From NCBI GenBank assembly GCA_003150235.1, contig QAMW01000014.1:1-16981 (forward strand): DNA of 16,981 nt. Reading direction: 5' to 3'. Source of the DNA: Bacteroidales bacterium. GTDB lineage: Bacteria > Bacteroidota > Bacteroidia > Bacteroidales > Muribaculaceae. Position numbers and translations under genes: made by a program. Positions 1 to 7,294 of the stretch are shown here, piece after piece (within the stretch, counting starts at the first letter, position 1; the number at the start of each line of letters is the position of its first letter). The notes below the pieces were generated by a model. It saw only the letters and a program-made list of their open reading frames with translations, did no database searches and had not been told where the DNA came from.

Positions 1-423
1 TTCCGTTTCTGGAAGGACCTGGAAGCCTCCCACAAGTCGATGTGGACACAGGAGGAGATTGACAACAACCGCCCTTCCTTCGAGACCGAGGTATGGGAAC
101 ATGAACTTGACGACAGGGTGCCCGACCATCCCGACGGCACACCGATGTCCTATGAAGAGTTGCTGCGGCATTACAGCCTTATCATGCGCCATGACCCGAA
201 GATGCTGCTTCATATCTCCGATGAGGTGGCTCGTCACGGGAAGGTGCTATACCGCAGCTCCGACCTCTGCGACCATATCGAACTGTTTATCAATCACTCG
301 ACCGACTACATCATCATCAACCTGAACCGCACGACCTTCCGCCGCGCCTTCATCCGCTACATGCTCCGCTCCGCCTCCAACTACCGCTCCACATGGCTCG
401 GCAGAAACTACCACGCCGGATAA
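1..423 (+). CDS. C-terminal part of an unrecognised protein (5' end outside the window)
   Basis: An open frame runs from the first base to a TAA at 421-423, giving about 140 residues. The frame is already open upstream of the first internal ATG at base 40 and the residues there (FRFWKDLEASHKS) look like protein interior, so the real start lies outside the window. The fragment is hydrophilic and rich in Arg, His, Asp and Glu. It has no signal peptide or membrane segment, and it ends in an Arg/Tyr-rich tail (RNYHAG). I recognise no family motif and assign no function. Codon use is G/C-rich at third positions, consistent with a real gene. It is separated from the next gene by 90 bases that contain a promoter, so it probably belongs to a different transcription unit. 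Confidence 0.6.
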   Translation, partial: FRFWKDLEASHKSMWTQEEIDNNRPSFETEVWEHELDDRVPDHPDGTPMSYEELLRHYSLIMRHDPKMLLHISDEVARHGKVLYRSSDLCDHIELFINHSTDYIIINLNRTTFRRAFIRYMLRSASNYRSTWLGRNYHAG

Positions 424-453
424 ACGGTTATGGTAGTATCATTTGTTGGGCGA

Positions 454-488
454 TTTGCACGGTATGACGGGATTATTTTGTAACTTTG
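454..488 (+). promoter_or_regulatory. Bacteroidota-type promoter of the LysM gene
   Basis: A perfect -7 element TAACTTTG lies at 481-488. TTTG at 454-457 lies 23 bases upstream, at the long end of the usual -33/-7 spacing. Transcription would start near 494-496, leaving a leader of about 20 bases before the ATG at 514. No Shine-Dalgarno sequence is present, which is normal for this phylum. Confidence 0.6.
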
Positions 489-513
489 CGTAATTAAACA
501 GCAAACAACTGAT

Positions 514-2316
514 ATGAAATTTCATAGCAAGTTAAATATCTTGCCTTTAGGTGCTGCCATGTTGGCAGTGTCCGTAAATGCGGCAAACCTGCCGACCCGA
601 ATGGTAAACGGTCAGGAATGTTATTATTACGAAGTGCAGCCAAAAGAGACGGTATATGGTCTATGCAGGGAATTTGGCATAACCAAGTCTCAGCTTGTAC
701 AATATAACCCATCGGTTGCCGACGGGTTACGCGCCGGCGCGGTGCTATATTTCCCTGTCTCCGAATTTCCCGAACTGGGTGCCGTAGACAAGAACATGAC
801 GAAGTCTCCCTCTACTGACAAAAAATCAAAAATACATATATCTCCCGATAATGAAGCCGGTCGCACATATCAGAAAGCGGCTATTCATCATGTCGCTAAG
901 GGTGAGACCGTTTACGGAATATGCAAGCGCTACGGAATTTCAGAGTCACAACTGTTTGAACTTAATCCCTCGCTGAAAGACGGATTGAAGCACGGTACAA
1001 TTCTTATGCTCCCGGACTCCTGTCAAAGCCCTGAACCCGAGACTAATGTAGCCCCCGTCATTACGGAAGTGGACGCAACTAAAAATACCACTGAAGCCGA
1101 CACAGCCTCGTCAACGATACCGACCATTCCTGCTCCCGTCGCAACCGGTGAAGACAGCGTTCCGGAATCCACATCCCCGGCTGCCGACCTGCTTTCTTTG
1201 ATAGAAAACAGAGACTCCATAACACCTGCGGCATCGGATAAAGGTCAGACAAGCATAGCAGTCATACTCCCCTTCATGCTTGCCTCGGAAAATGTCGACA
1301 AACAGTCACAACTCTACACTGAATTTTATCGTGGAATGTTACTTGCCGCCGACTCGCTGCGCAATAGCGACCGCAACATAGTTATCCGCGCATACGATTC
1401 CGCAGCAAGTCTTGACACCGTAGTGAATATTCTCGGTAAACCGGAACTTGAGGATATAGATGTCATCATCACTCCCGACGACAACGACCAGCTTGACGCA
1501 ATCGCCCGCTTTGCCCGCGAACGCGGAGCCGCTGTTTTCAATATATTTGCGGTAAAAAATACCGATTATCAAAAGAATCCTGATATATTGCAGGCAAACA
1601 TCACCCACTCCGCCGTTTACCCCAAGGCTGTCACTGAATTTATAAGGCTGTATCCGCAGTACACCCCGGTATTCCTGACTTCACGCGACGGGAAGACCGA
1701 CAAGAAAGACTTCACGGCGCTACTCCGCGAAGGTCTCACGCTGAGAGGCAGGGATTACATCGACATTACCTACAACAGCTATCTGAAAGAGAGTGATCTC
1801 GCATCGCTGAATCCGGAAGGATATTATATGTTTGTACCGGAATCGGGCACTTCGACAGAGTTCAGTCATATCGCGGGCGCATTAAAGACCTTCCGTGAAA
1901 ATCATTCCGACCTTAACCAGGTACGCATATTCGGCTATCCGGAATGGATTACATTCCGTGGCAATTCGCTTGAAAACCTGCATTTCCTTGACGCGACTGT
2001 GTACTCACGCTTCTATAATGACGATAGCAGTTACAGAAGCAAGGATATCGCCGAACGATATAAAAACTGGTATGGGTCTTCCATGATTCAGGCTGTTCCT
2101 GTACAGGGCATTCTCGGATTTGATGCCGGATTTTACCTTATTAAAGCGATAAACGAGACCGGCGGCAAACTCCTGGACTCTAAATATTATTATGACGGCG
2201 TACAGAGCGGCTTCCACTTCACAGGAACGGGTGACGGTGCCGGACAGGTTAACGACACGCTGTATTTTATCGAGTTCCGCCCGTCGGGACTGATTGACAA
2301 ACATTCTGTGGAATGA
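514..2316 (+). CDS. Secreted protein with two LysM domains and a type-1 periplasmic-binding-like domain
   Basis: This 600-residue protein starts with a signal peptide (hydrophobic core about residues 8-21, likely cleavage after VNA at 21-23). Two LysM repeats follow at about 38-81 and 124-167, both with the GETVYG/KETVYG entry and the NPS..DGL core, so the protein should bind peptidoglycan in the periplasm. A Thr/Pro/Ser/Glu-rich linker (about 170-245) leads to a C-terminal domain (about 246-595) that resembles type-1 periplasmic binding proteins: it begins IAVILPF, has a LAADSL helix and alternating beta/alpha segments, and ends with a GFDAGFYLIKAI-like helix. This architecture is known in Bacteroidales, but I know of no defined ligand. 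No lipobox Cys is seen. The stop overlaps the start of the next gene (ATGA at 2313-2316), so translation is probably coupled. A plausible role is an envelope scaffold or sensor linking peptidoglycan to an outer membrane barrel. The domains are secure; the role is inferred. Confidence 0.88.
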   Translation: MKFHSKLNILPLGAAMLAVSVNAANLPTRMVNGQECYYYEVQPKETVYGLCREFGITKSQLVQYNPSVADGLRAGAVLYFPVSEFPELGAVDKNMTKSPSTDKKSKIHISPDNEAGRTYQKAAIHHVAKGETVYGICKRYGISESQLFELNPSLKDGLKHGTILMLPDSCQSPEPETNVAPVITEVDATKNTTEADTASSTIPTIPAPVATGEDSVPESTSPAADLLSLIENRDSITPAASDKGQTSIAVILPFMLASENVDKQSQLYTEFYRGMLLAADSLRNSDRNIVIRAYDSAASLDTVVNILGKPELEDIDVIITPDDNDQLDAIARFARERGAAVFNIFAVKNTDYQKNPDILQANITHSAVYPKAVTEFIRLYPQYTPVFLTSRDGKTDKKDFTALLREGLTLRGRDYIDITYNSYLKESDLASLNPEGYYMFVPESGTSTEFSHIAGALKTFRENHSDLNQVRIFGYPEWITFRGNSLENLHFLDATVYSRFYNDDSSYRSKDIAERYKNWYGSSMIQAVPVQGILGFDAGFYLIKAINETGGKLLDSKYYYDGVQSGFHFTGTGDGAGQVNDTLYFIEFRPSGLIDKHSVE

Positions 2317-2999
2317 ACAGGCTGAAGTCATTTGTTGCGGCTATCGTATGCATCTTGTCATTCACCATGGCAAATGCCCAGGCTCATTACGTGTCAAAAG
2401 TTTCTATCGGCGGCAAAGCCGGTATCACGATGTCAAAAATGTCGTTCACACCAAGCACAAAGCAATCATTTGTGTTGGGAAAGACGGCAGGTGTCACTTT
2501 CAAATATTGGGAAGAGCGTAATTTCGGTCTGATTGCCGAGATTAACTATGAGCAGCGTGGATGGAAAGAAAATTTCGAAGGCGCTCCGTATGAATATGAG
2601 CGTCACCTCGACTATATACAGATTCCGTTGCTGACGAGCATATTTTTCGGCAACAACACTGTCAAGGGATTTGTCAACCTCGGTCCGGAAGTCGGCTACA
2701 TGATCGGCACAAGCTACAGCGCCAATTTTGACGTGACAAATATAGGTGCTTACCCTGATTTCCCGCAGCTACGCATGACCGACCAGATGTGGATGGAGCC
2801 GTCAAAGAAATTTGACTACGGCATTTCTGGAGGAGCCGGCATCGAGTTTATTATCAAGCGTCGCAATATCATCAATCTTGAGGCACGATACTATTTCGGC
2901 ATCGGCAATATATTCCCCGATGACCGTCGCGACACATTTTCCGCATCACGCGGAATGTCGATAATGGTCACTCTCGGTTACTCCTACCGCCTCCGTTAA
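2313..2999 (+). CDS. PorT-like outer membrane beta-barrel protein
   Basis: The 228-residue product has a clear signal peptide (MNRLKSFVAAIVCILSF, cleavage about ANA-QA at 20-23). The mature part of about 205 residues has alternating hydrophobic/polar strands typical of small eight-stranded barrels (OMP_b-brl_2, porin/PorT type). The family's internal signature is visible: an N-terminal GGKAGIT strand, YEQRGW, then YIQIPLL, and a late GGAGIEF strand. The chain ends in a strand with alternating aromatics (TLGYSYRLR), although the last residue is Arg, not Phe. The start codon overlaps the stop of the LysM gene, which argues for an operon and for coupled amounts of the two proteins. The function within the family is not defined. 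A similar but clearly different barrel lies at 4587-5207. The 3' end overlaps the convergent holA by 4 bases. Confidence 0.88.
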   Translation: MNRLKSFVAAIVCILSFTMANAQAHYVSKVSIGGKAGITMSKMSFTPSTKQSFVLGKTAGVTFKYWEERNFGLIAEINYEQRGWKENFEGAPYEYERHLDYIQIPLLTSIFFGNNTVKGFVNLGPEVGYMIGTSYSANFDVTNIGAYPDFPQLRMTDQMWMEPSKKFDYGISGGAGIEFIIKRRNIINLEARYYFGIGNIFPDDRRDTFSASRGMSIMVTLGYSYRLR

Positions 3000-4033
3000 A
3001 TCCTGCCGGGCGCGGTGAGAATGTGAAACACAAGGTCGTTAAGAATGTCGTAGGGATCCATGCGGGAATCCACACCCTTGCTACGGGCATCGGCTACACG
3101 GATAGCATGGATAATCTCAATCAGCTTCCAGGCGTTGTAATTGCGCATTCCTTCCTTGTAGTCAGTCGGGAGCCACGAGCCTTTTCTACCTAATGCCGCG
3201 CATAACCCCGCATCACTCTTATCCTTGGTATAAAGCAGCACGAGCAGACTTGAAAAATAGTTCCAGATACTGCTTATTGTGACCACAAACGGATTGCGTT
3301 TAGGGTCGCGGCGGAAATGATTAACTATGGTGAAGGCGCGCTTTGAATTTTTGGTGGCAAGCGCGCTTATCAGCTCAAAATTGTTGTAATCCTTGCTGAT
3401 ACCGATAAGATTCTCGATGACCTCCGGCGTCACGGTAGCCCCCGCAGGAAGCGCAACTGTCAATTTATCAATCTCGCTGTGAAGTCGCGACAAGTCAGTG
3501 CCGACAAAATCGCGCAACATCCCGAGTCCCTTTGCCTCTATATTCAGACCCTTTTTCTTTATATACGCACTGATTGTACGCCCTACCTCGGTCTCTTTCA
3601 ATGACTGTGACTCAAATATCACACCGCCGTGGGCACCGGCTTCCGCCATCAGCTCTTTAGCCTTGCACTTGTCGCCGCGACAAGCCACGACAAGCACGGT
3701 TGACTGCGAAGGCTGAGAGGCATAAAGATGCAGACGGTCAAGTTGCGTGGACTTTATCGACTGCGCCTCCTTGAGAATAACCACCTGCACATCAGACATC
3801 ATCGGATAGCGCCGGCACGCATCCATTACAGTGTCCATCTCCACTTCAGGAGCATACATCGTATATAGGTTGAAATCACGGTCTCCCTCGGGGATAATCG
3901 CCTCAAATCGTTTGAGCAGTTCGTCGATGTAATACCCCTCGGTGCCATGCAAGATATAGACCGGCGCATAATTACGCGCGTTAATCTGCATGACGATTTC
4001 ATCAAATGTTATTGACTTGGGTGCAGCCGCCAT
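2996..4033 (-). CDS. holA: DNA polymerase III subunit delta
   Basis: This is the clamp-loader subunit that opens the beta sliding clamp during replication. The 345-residue length is typical. The N-terminal domain has the beta-strand and helix that replace the Walker A region in delta (PVYILHGTEGYYIDEL, about 24-39), followed by VVILKEAQ (about 84-91), and TDLSRLHSEIDKL (about 178-190) in the domain II lid. The C-terminal helical collar follows (NNFELISALA through NLAW-like helices to the end). The ATG at 4033 follows a promoter-like pair on this strand and gives a leader of about 12 bases. Its stop (2998-2996) overlaps the stop of the convergent barrel gene, so there is no room for a terminator between them. 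In Bacteroidales, holA is commonly divergent from an HsdR-N domain gene, as here. Confidence 0.93.
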   Translation of the reverse strand: MAAAPKSITFDEIVMQINARNYAPVYILHGTEGYYIDELLKRFEAIIPEGDRDFNLYTMYAPEVEMDTVMDACRRYPMMSDVQVVILKEAQSIKSTQLDRLHLYASQPSQSTVLVVACRGDKCKAKELMAEAGAHGGVIFESQSLKETEVGRTISAYIKKKGLNIEAKGLGMLRDFVGTDLSRLHSEIDKLTVALPAGATVTPEVIENLIGISKDYNNFELISALATKNSKRAFTIVNHFRRDPKRNPFVVTISSIWNYFSSLLVLLYTKDKSDAGLCAALGRKGSWLPTDYKEGMRNYNAWKLIEIIHAIRVADARSKGVDSRMDPYDILNDLVFHILTAPGRI

Positions 4034-4051
4034 AGTTATCGTTTTATTTTG

Positions 4052-4083
4052 TAAATTTACAGAAATTTTCCGTTACCGACAAA
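4052..4083 (-). promoter_or_regulatory. Probable holA promoter, with a palindromic -7 element
   Basis: On the minus strand TTTG (4083-4080) is followed after 20 bases by TAAATTTA (4059-4052), a 7/8 match to TAnnTTTG. The -7 box lies in the perfect palindrome GTAAATTTAC (4051-4060), so it could also serve the divergent gene at 4095, but no matching -33 box is seen on that side. Confidence 0.45.
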
Positions 4084-4094
4084 TTTGGAATCTG

Positions 4095-4541
4095 ATGAAA
4101 CTTAACCTGCCAGCCTTCGACTACCGTTTACGCCGTGACCGCGACGGTGTAAAGATTTTTGACCGTCTGCGACTGAAATATGTCGCAGTCACACCCGAAG
4201 AATGGGTCAGACAACATTTCATCGAGTATCTCATCACTCACAAAGGCTACCCGGCGTCCTTGATGGCAAACGAAGTCGGTATAACACTCAACGGCACTCG
4301 CCGACGCTGTGACAGCATAGTGGTCGACCACTCGGGCAACACGGTCATGATAATCGAATACAAGGCACCGGAGGTGACAATCTCCCAGATGACATTTGAC
4401 CAGATTGTACGCTATAACATGGTGCTCCACGCCAGATACCTTATCGTGTCAAACGGGCTTAACCATTATTGCTGTGCGATTGACTACGACCATTCCACCT
4501 ACCGGTTTCTACCCGACATCCCCGATTACGACAAACTATAA
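4095..4541 (+). CDS. Solitary HsdR N-terminal (PD-(D/E)xK nuclease-like) domain protein
   Basis: The 148-residue product matches the N-terminal nuclease domain of type I restriction R subunits (HSDR_N_2 type) with no helicase part. Visible features, numbered from this start, are EEWVRQHF..YL near residue 35, an Asp in RRCDSIV (about 75), IEYKAPE (about 90-96, the E-x-K of the nuclease core) and QIVRYN about 13 residues later, which fits the QxxxY motif of RecB/HsdR-like nucleases. The C-terminus has SNGLNHYCC and PDIPDY. The open frame extends upstream to 3990, but that part is antisense to holA; the ATG at 4095 gives the expected N-terminus (MKLNLPAFDYRLR). There is no HsdM or HsdS nearby, so this is not a restriction system as it stands. 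The gene sits beside holA in many Bacteroidales, which hints at a housekeeping DNA role. The fold is well supported; activity and role are unknown. Confidence 0.85.
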   Translation: MKLNLPAFDYRLRRDRDGVKIFDRLRLKYVAVTPEEWVRQHFIEYLITHKGYPASLMANEVGITLNGTRRRCDSIVVDHSGNTVMIIEYKAPEVTISQMTFDQIVRYNMVLHARYLIVSNGLNHYCCAIDYDHSTYRFLPDIPDYDKL

Positions 4542-4563
4542 AAAAAGCCGCCCGAAGGCGGCT
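4540..4563 (-). terminator. Intrinsic terminator with a UUCG tetraloop
   Basis: A 7-bp stem AGCCGCC (4546-4552) and GGCGGCT (4557-4563) closes a 4-base loop. Read on the minus strand the loop is C(TTCG)G, the extra-stable tetraloop, followed by a run of six T (4545-4540). It ends the minus-strand barrel gene at 4587-5207. It also lies directly after the stop of the plus-strand HsdR-N gene, where it may act weakly in the other direction. Confidence 0.88.
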
Positions 4564-4586
4564 CCAGTATAGTGATAATGTCGGTG

Positions 4587-5207
4587 TCAGAAAAGATAGA
4601 CCACACGCACGTTAAGAGTGCGGTTTTTTGCGCTGAAATCATCAAGGAGCTTCGTCTTTTCGGCATACACGAGACCCCAAGTGTAGCTGCACATAACCTG
4701 CCAGTTACGGAACAGTTCAAGACCACCTCCGACAGTCATGCCAACATCACCGCCGGCATATTCCAACGCTTTCACGTTGCTGTGTCCCATCAGGATACTG
4801 AAAGAAGGACCACCGAACACAAACGGTGCAATATAATCTTCAAGTCCGTTCATGCGTGTCCATTTGAAACGCAGATGCACCGGAATCTCAAGATAATGCA
4901 GATAGGAACGCTCCTTGCCATAGCCTTGCGAAGCCCACACCTCACGCTGTCCCAGATTAAGTGTCGCACCACGCTGCTCGTAAAAAAGCCCGGCATCAAC
5001 GCCAAAACCTATTCCGGGGAACATCAATTCTGTCGCCACACCGGCAGAGAATCCCACGCTCTTATCGATGCTGATAAGATCCTGCTTAAACTTCAGGTCA
5101 GTGACAGTGACACCGACCATGGGACCATAACGGAATTGAGCCGACAAGTTGAGTCCCGACACGGCAGCCGCCAAAACGGCAAGGCATATTATTAATTTTC
5201 GCATCAT
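4587..5207 (-). CDS. Small outer membrane beta-barrel protein (PorT-like)
   Basis: The 206-residue product has a signal peptide (MMRKLIICLAVLAAAVSG, cleavage about LSA-QF at 21-24). A barrel follows with the same family signature as the protein at 2313-2999: GPMVGVTVTDL, then YEQRGATL, HYLEIPVHLRF, VFGGPSFS, and a terminal strand TLNVRVVYLF ending in Phe, the classic barrel-insertion residue. Two consecutive ATG codons (5207 and 5204) could start it; a five-base shift in leader length does not decide between them. It has its own promoter inside the 3' end of mutL and its own terminator, so it is probably monocistronic and can be expressed independently of mutL. Physiological role unknown. Confidence 0.87.
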   Translation of the reverse strand: MMRKLIICLAVLAAAVSGLNLSAQFRYGPMVGVTVTDLKFKQDLISIDKSVGFSAGVATELMFPGIGFGVDAGLFYEQRGATLNLGQREVWASQGYGKERSYLHYLEIPVHLRFKWTRMNGLEDYIAPFVFGGPSFSILMGHSNVKALEYAGGDVGMTVGGGLELFRNWQVMCSYTWGLVYAEKTKLLDDFSAKNRTLNVRVVYLF

Positions 5208-5221
5208 TTTAATATTTTGAG

Positions 5222-5253
5222 CAAAGGTAATAAATGTTTATCACCTATGCAAA
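5222..5253 (-). promoter_or_regulatory. Promoter of the minus-strand barrel gene, inside the mutL 3' end
   Basis: On the minus strand TTTG (5253-5250), 20 bases, then TACCTTTG (5229-5222): a perfect match to the Bacteroidota -33/-7 consensus. The -33 box lies within the last codons of mutL. The start of transcription would be near 5215, with a very short leader. Confidence 0.7.
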
Positions 5254-7128
5254 CAGCCTCGCTATGTCATCTGTGGCTATCACGCTCAACACAAGTTTGC
5301 CGTCAGGCGTATAGTTAGGGGTTGCGAGCTTGAACAGGTCGCTAAGTATATGGTCCATTTCGGCAGATGTAAGCTGCTGTCCCGGTTTTATGGCGGCTGA
5401 CTTCGCCATCGAGAAGGCGATACGCTCCCGCATACTCTCCCCAAGTTTCTCACCGCTATCCATCACCATGTCAAGCATCACCATCATAAGCTCTCGCGGA
5501 TTCACATCGTTAAGCACCGAGGGAAGTCCGTTGACGGTCCAACTGTTATCCCCGAGAAAAGAGATATCAAATCCGAGTGACGACAGTTCACCGGTGATAC
5601 CTTCAAGAAACACGGACTGCGACGGTGACAGTTCAAGCACCTCGGGGAAAATGACACGCTGTGTGCTCAACGCGTCGAGACGCGCCAAGTCAAGATAACG
5701 GTCATAGAGAATGCGTACATGTGCGCGATGCTGGTCGACTACAGTCAGTCCGGATTTTGCCGGCGAGAGTATGTAACGTCCCTTCAACTGCATCACAGCA
5801 GGCACAGCCGAGTCGAAACCGGCGGAAAAATCCATGTCGGGAATTTCTTCCTCCCCAATTTCGTCAAGGCTCATTGAATTAAGCGCACTCGCTTTTATGT
5901 TGGAAAGTTCTTCATCGCGCTTGCGCTCAAAGTCCTGATACAATTTCTCCCAATCCTGGTTCATCACAACCGATGACTTACGGCACACCTGCGATGCACT
6001 TCCACCGGCTTTCGGCGATTGTGAGGCAAAGGGATTATAGGATGTGTCGAGGTCGAGACCATGTGATGCGCCGGCATCGGGCTGAAATACAGGAATCTCG
6101 GGGGCGTCGTCAAGATCAAAGTCAATCGAAGGCACGGCATTGAATTTACCGAGACCTTCCTTGACGGCAGCAACGAGAATTTGCCATATAGGCTGTTCGT
6201 TTTCAAATTTAATCTCACTTTTCTGAGGATGTATGTTTACATCAATGGTCTCAGGGTCGACAGTGAGATTGATAAAGTAACATGGCTGTTCATCGGAAGG
6301 AATAAGCTGTTCGAAGCAGTGCATGATCGCCTTGTGGAAATAAGGATGACGCATATTCCTGCCATTGACCGTCAAAAACTGAAGTGCGCCGCGCTTGCGG
6401 GCATTTTCAGGCCGACTAACAAAACCGTTTATTTTTACAATCGAGGTCTCGGTATCTACCGGCACAAGCTGCTTGTCGATAGACTTGCCGAAAAGATCGA
6501 CAATCCTCTGCTTGAAAGAGCTGCGCAGAAGCTGATGAAGCACCACATCATTGTGAACAAGCTGAAACTCGATGTCAGGATTAACAAGAGCCATACGCTC
6601 AAACTCACGAAGTATATGGTTCATCTCCACATGGTCGCTCTTAAGAAATTTGCGCCGTGCCGGCTGGTTAAAAAAGAGATTCTTGACCATGAAATTACAT
6701 CCCGGAGCACACACTTCAGGCTCCTGGCTCTCCACTTTGGAGCCTTCTATTATTACACATGTGCCTATCGTGTCATCTTTGCGCATCGTACGCAATTCTA
6801 CTCTTGCAATCGCACATATCGAGGCAAGCGCCTCGCCACGGAATCCCATGGTGTGAAGGTCATAGAGGTCGGCAGCCTTGCTTATCTTAGATGTGGCATG
6901 ACGTTCAAATGCAAGGCGCGCGTCAGTAGGCGACATACCGCATCCGTTGTCAATAACCTGCAACAGTGTACGACCTGCATCCTTGACAATAATCTTTATG
7001 ATTGTGGCACCCGCATCGACAGCATTCTCGACAAGTTCCTTAATCGCAGCCGCAGGACGTTGTACGACCTCACCCGCCGCAATCTGGTTTGCCACAGAGT
7101 CAGGCAACAGTCTAATTATATCGGTCAT
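5245..7128 (-). CDS. mutL: DNA mismatch repair protein MutL
   Basis: MutL couples mismatch recognition by MutS to strand removal. The 627-residue protein has the complete GHKL ATPase N-terminus: ELVENAVDAG (31-40), DNGCGM (about 60-65), the FERHATSKI lid segment and MGFRGEALASI. The transducer domain follows, with NGR and DVNIHPQKSEIKF. A poorly conserved linker (about 340-440) precedes the C-terminal dimerisation domain. There the metal-binding endonuclease motif DQHA(x2)E(x4)E reads DQHRAHVRILYD (from about 465), so Ala is Arg, the first Glu is Val and the second Glu is Asp. The second nuclease motif (CPHGRP) reads TPDGKL near the end (about 607-612). Whether it still nicks DNA is therefore open. 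The ATG at 7128 gives the expected start (MTDIIRLLPDSVANQIAAGE) and follows a -7 box. The next gene downstream has its own promoter. Confidence 0.96.
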   Translation of the reverse strand: MTDIIRLLPDSVANQIAAGEVVQRPAAAIKELVENAVDAGATIIKIIVKDAGRTLLQVIDNGCGMSPTDARLAFERHATSKISKAADLYDLHTMGFRGEALASICAIARVELRTMRKDDTIGTCVIIEGSKVESQEPEVCAPGCNFMVKNLFFNQPARRKFLKSDHVEMNHILREFERMALVNPDIEFQLVHNDVVLHQLLRSSFKQRIVDLFGKSIDKQLVPVDTETSIVKINGFVSRPENARKRGALQFLTVNGRNMRHPYFHKAIMHCFEQLIPSDEQPCYFINLTVDPETIDVNIHPQKSEIKFENEQPIWQILVAAVKEGLGKFNAVPSIDFDLDDAPEIPVFQPDAGASHGLDLDTSYNPFASQSPKAGGSASQVCRKSSVVMNQDWEKLYQDFERKRDEELSNIKASALNSMSLDEIGEEEIPDMDFSAGFDSAVPAVMQLKGRYILSPAKSGLTVVDQHRAHVRILYDRYLDLARLDALSTQRVIFPEVLELSPSQSVFLEGITGELSSLGFDISFLGDNSWTVNGLPSVLNDVNPRELMMVMLDMVMDSGEKLGESMRERIAFSMAKSAAIKPGQQLTSAEMDHILSDLFKLATPNYTPDGKLVLSVIATDDIARLFA

Positions 7129-7152
7129 AGTATCTTCATAAATTTATAAGCA

Positions 7153-7160
7153 CAAAGTTA
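7153..7160 (-). promoter_or_regulatory. -7 element upstream of mutL
   Basis: TAACTTTG is read on the minus strand from 7160 to 7153, a perfect -7 match 24 bases before the mutL ATG. I see no convincing TTTG at the -33 position, so the promoter may be weak or may depend on an activator. Confidence 0.5.
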
Positions 7161-7237
7161 ACATAACCGCGCGTCTTATCCTAATCGGCTATTAACAACT
7201 TATCGATACCGGGGTGTTGATAACTTCGTGAATGAGC

Positions 7238-7274
7238 AAAGAAAAGCCCCCGGCTTCAAGAAGAAACCGAGGGC
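7238..7274 (-). terminator. Intrinsic terminator of the GH3-hppA-esterase unit
   Basis: On the minus strand a stem of GCCCTCGG with CCGGGGGC (outer arms 7267-7274 and 7246-7253, one mismatch) encloses an inner CTTC/GAAG stem. It is followed by TTTTCTTT (7245-7238). It lies 20 bases after the esterase stop codon. Confidence 0.8.
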
Positions 7275-7294
7275 AAAAAGTGAGACAATACAAC

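Noticed and set aside
3990..4094. Upstream extension of the HsdR-N frame to 3990
   Set aside because: It is antisense to the holA start region and adds residues not expected for the family. The ATG at 4095 gives a normal N-terminus.
4095..4541. Type I restriction-modification system
   Set aside because: Only the N-terminal nuclease-like domain is present. No helicase, methylase or specificity subunit lies in the window.
4572..5195. 207-codon open frame on the plus strand
   Set aside because: It is antisense to the small barrel gene, which has a signal peptide, barrel motifs, a promoter and a terminator. The antisense product looks like random sequence.
6181..7149. 322-codon open frame on the plus strand
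   Set aside because: It lies wholly antisense to mutL, whose protein is strongly conserved. The antisense translation shows no family motif or domain pattern, and no promoter drives it.
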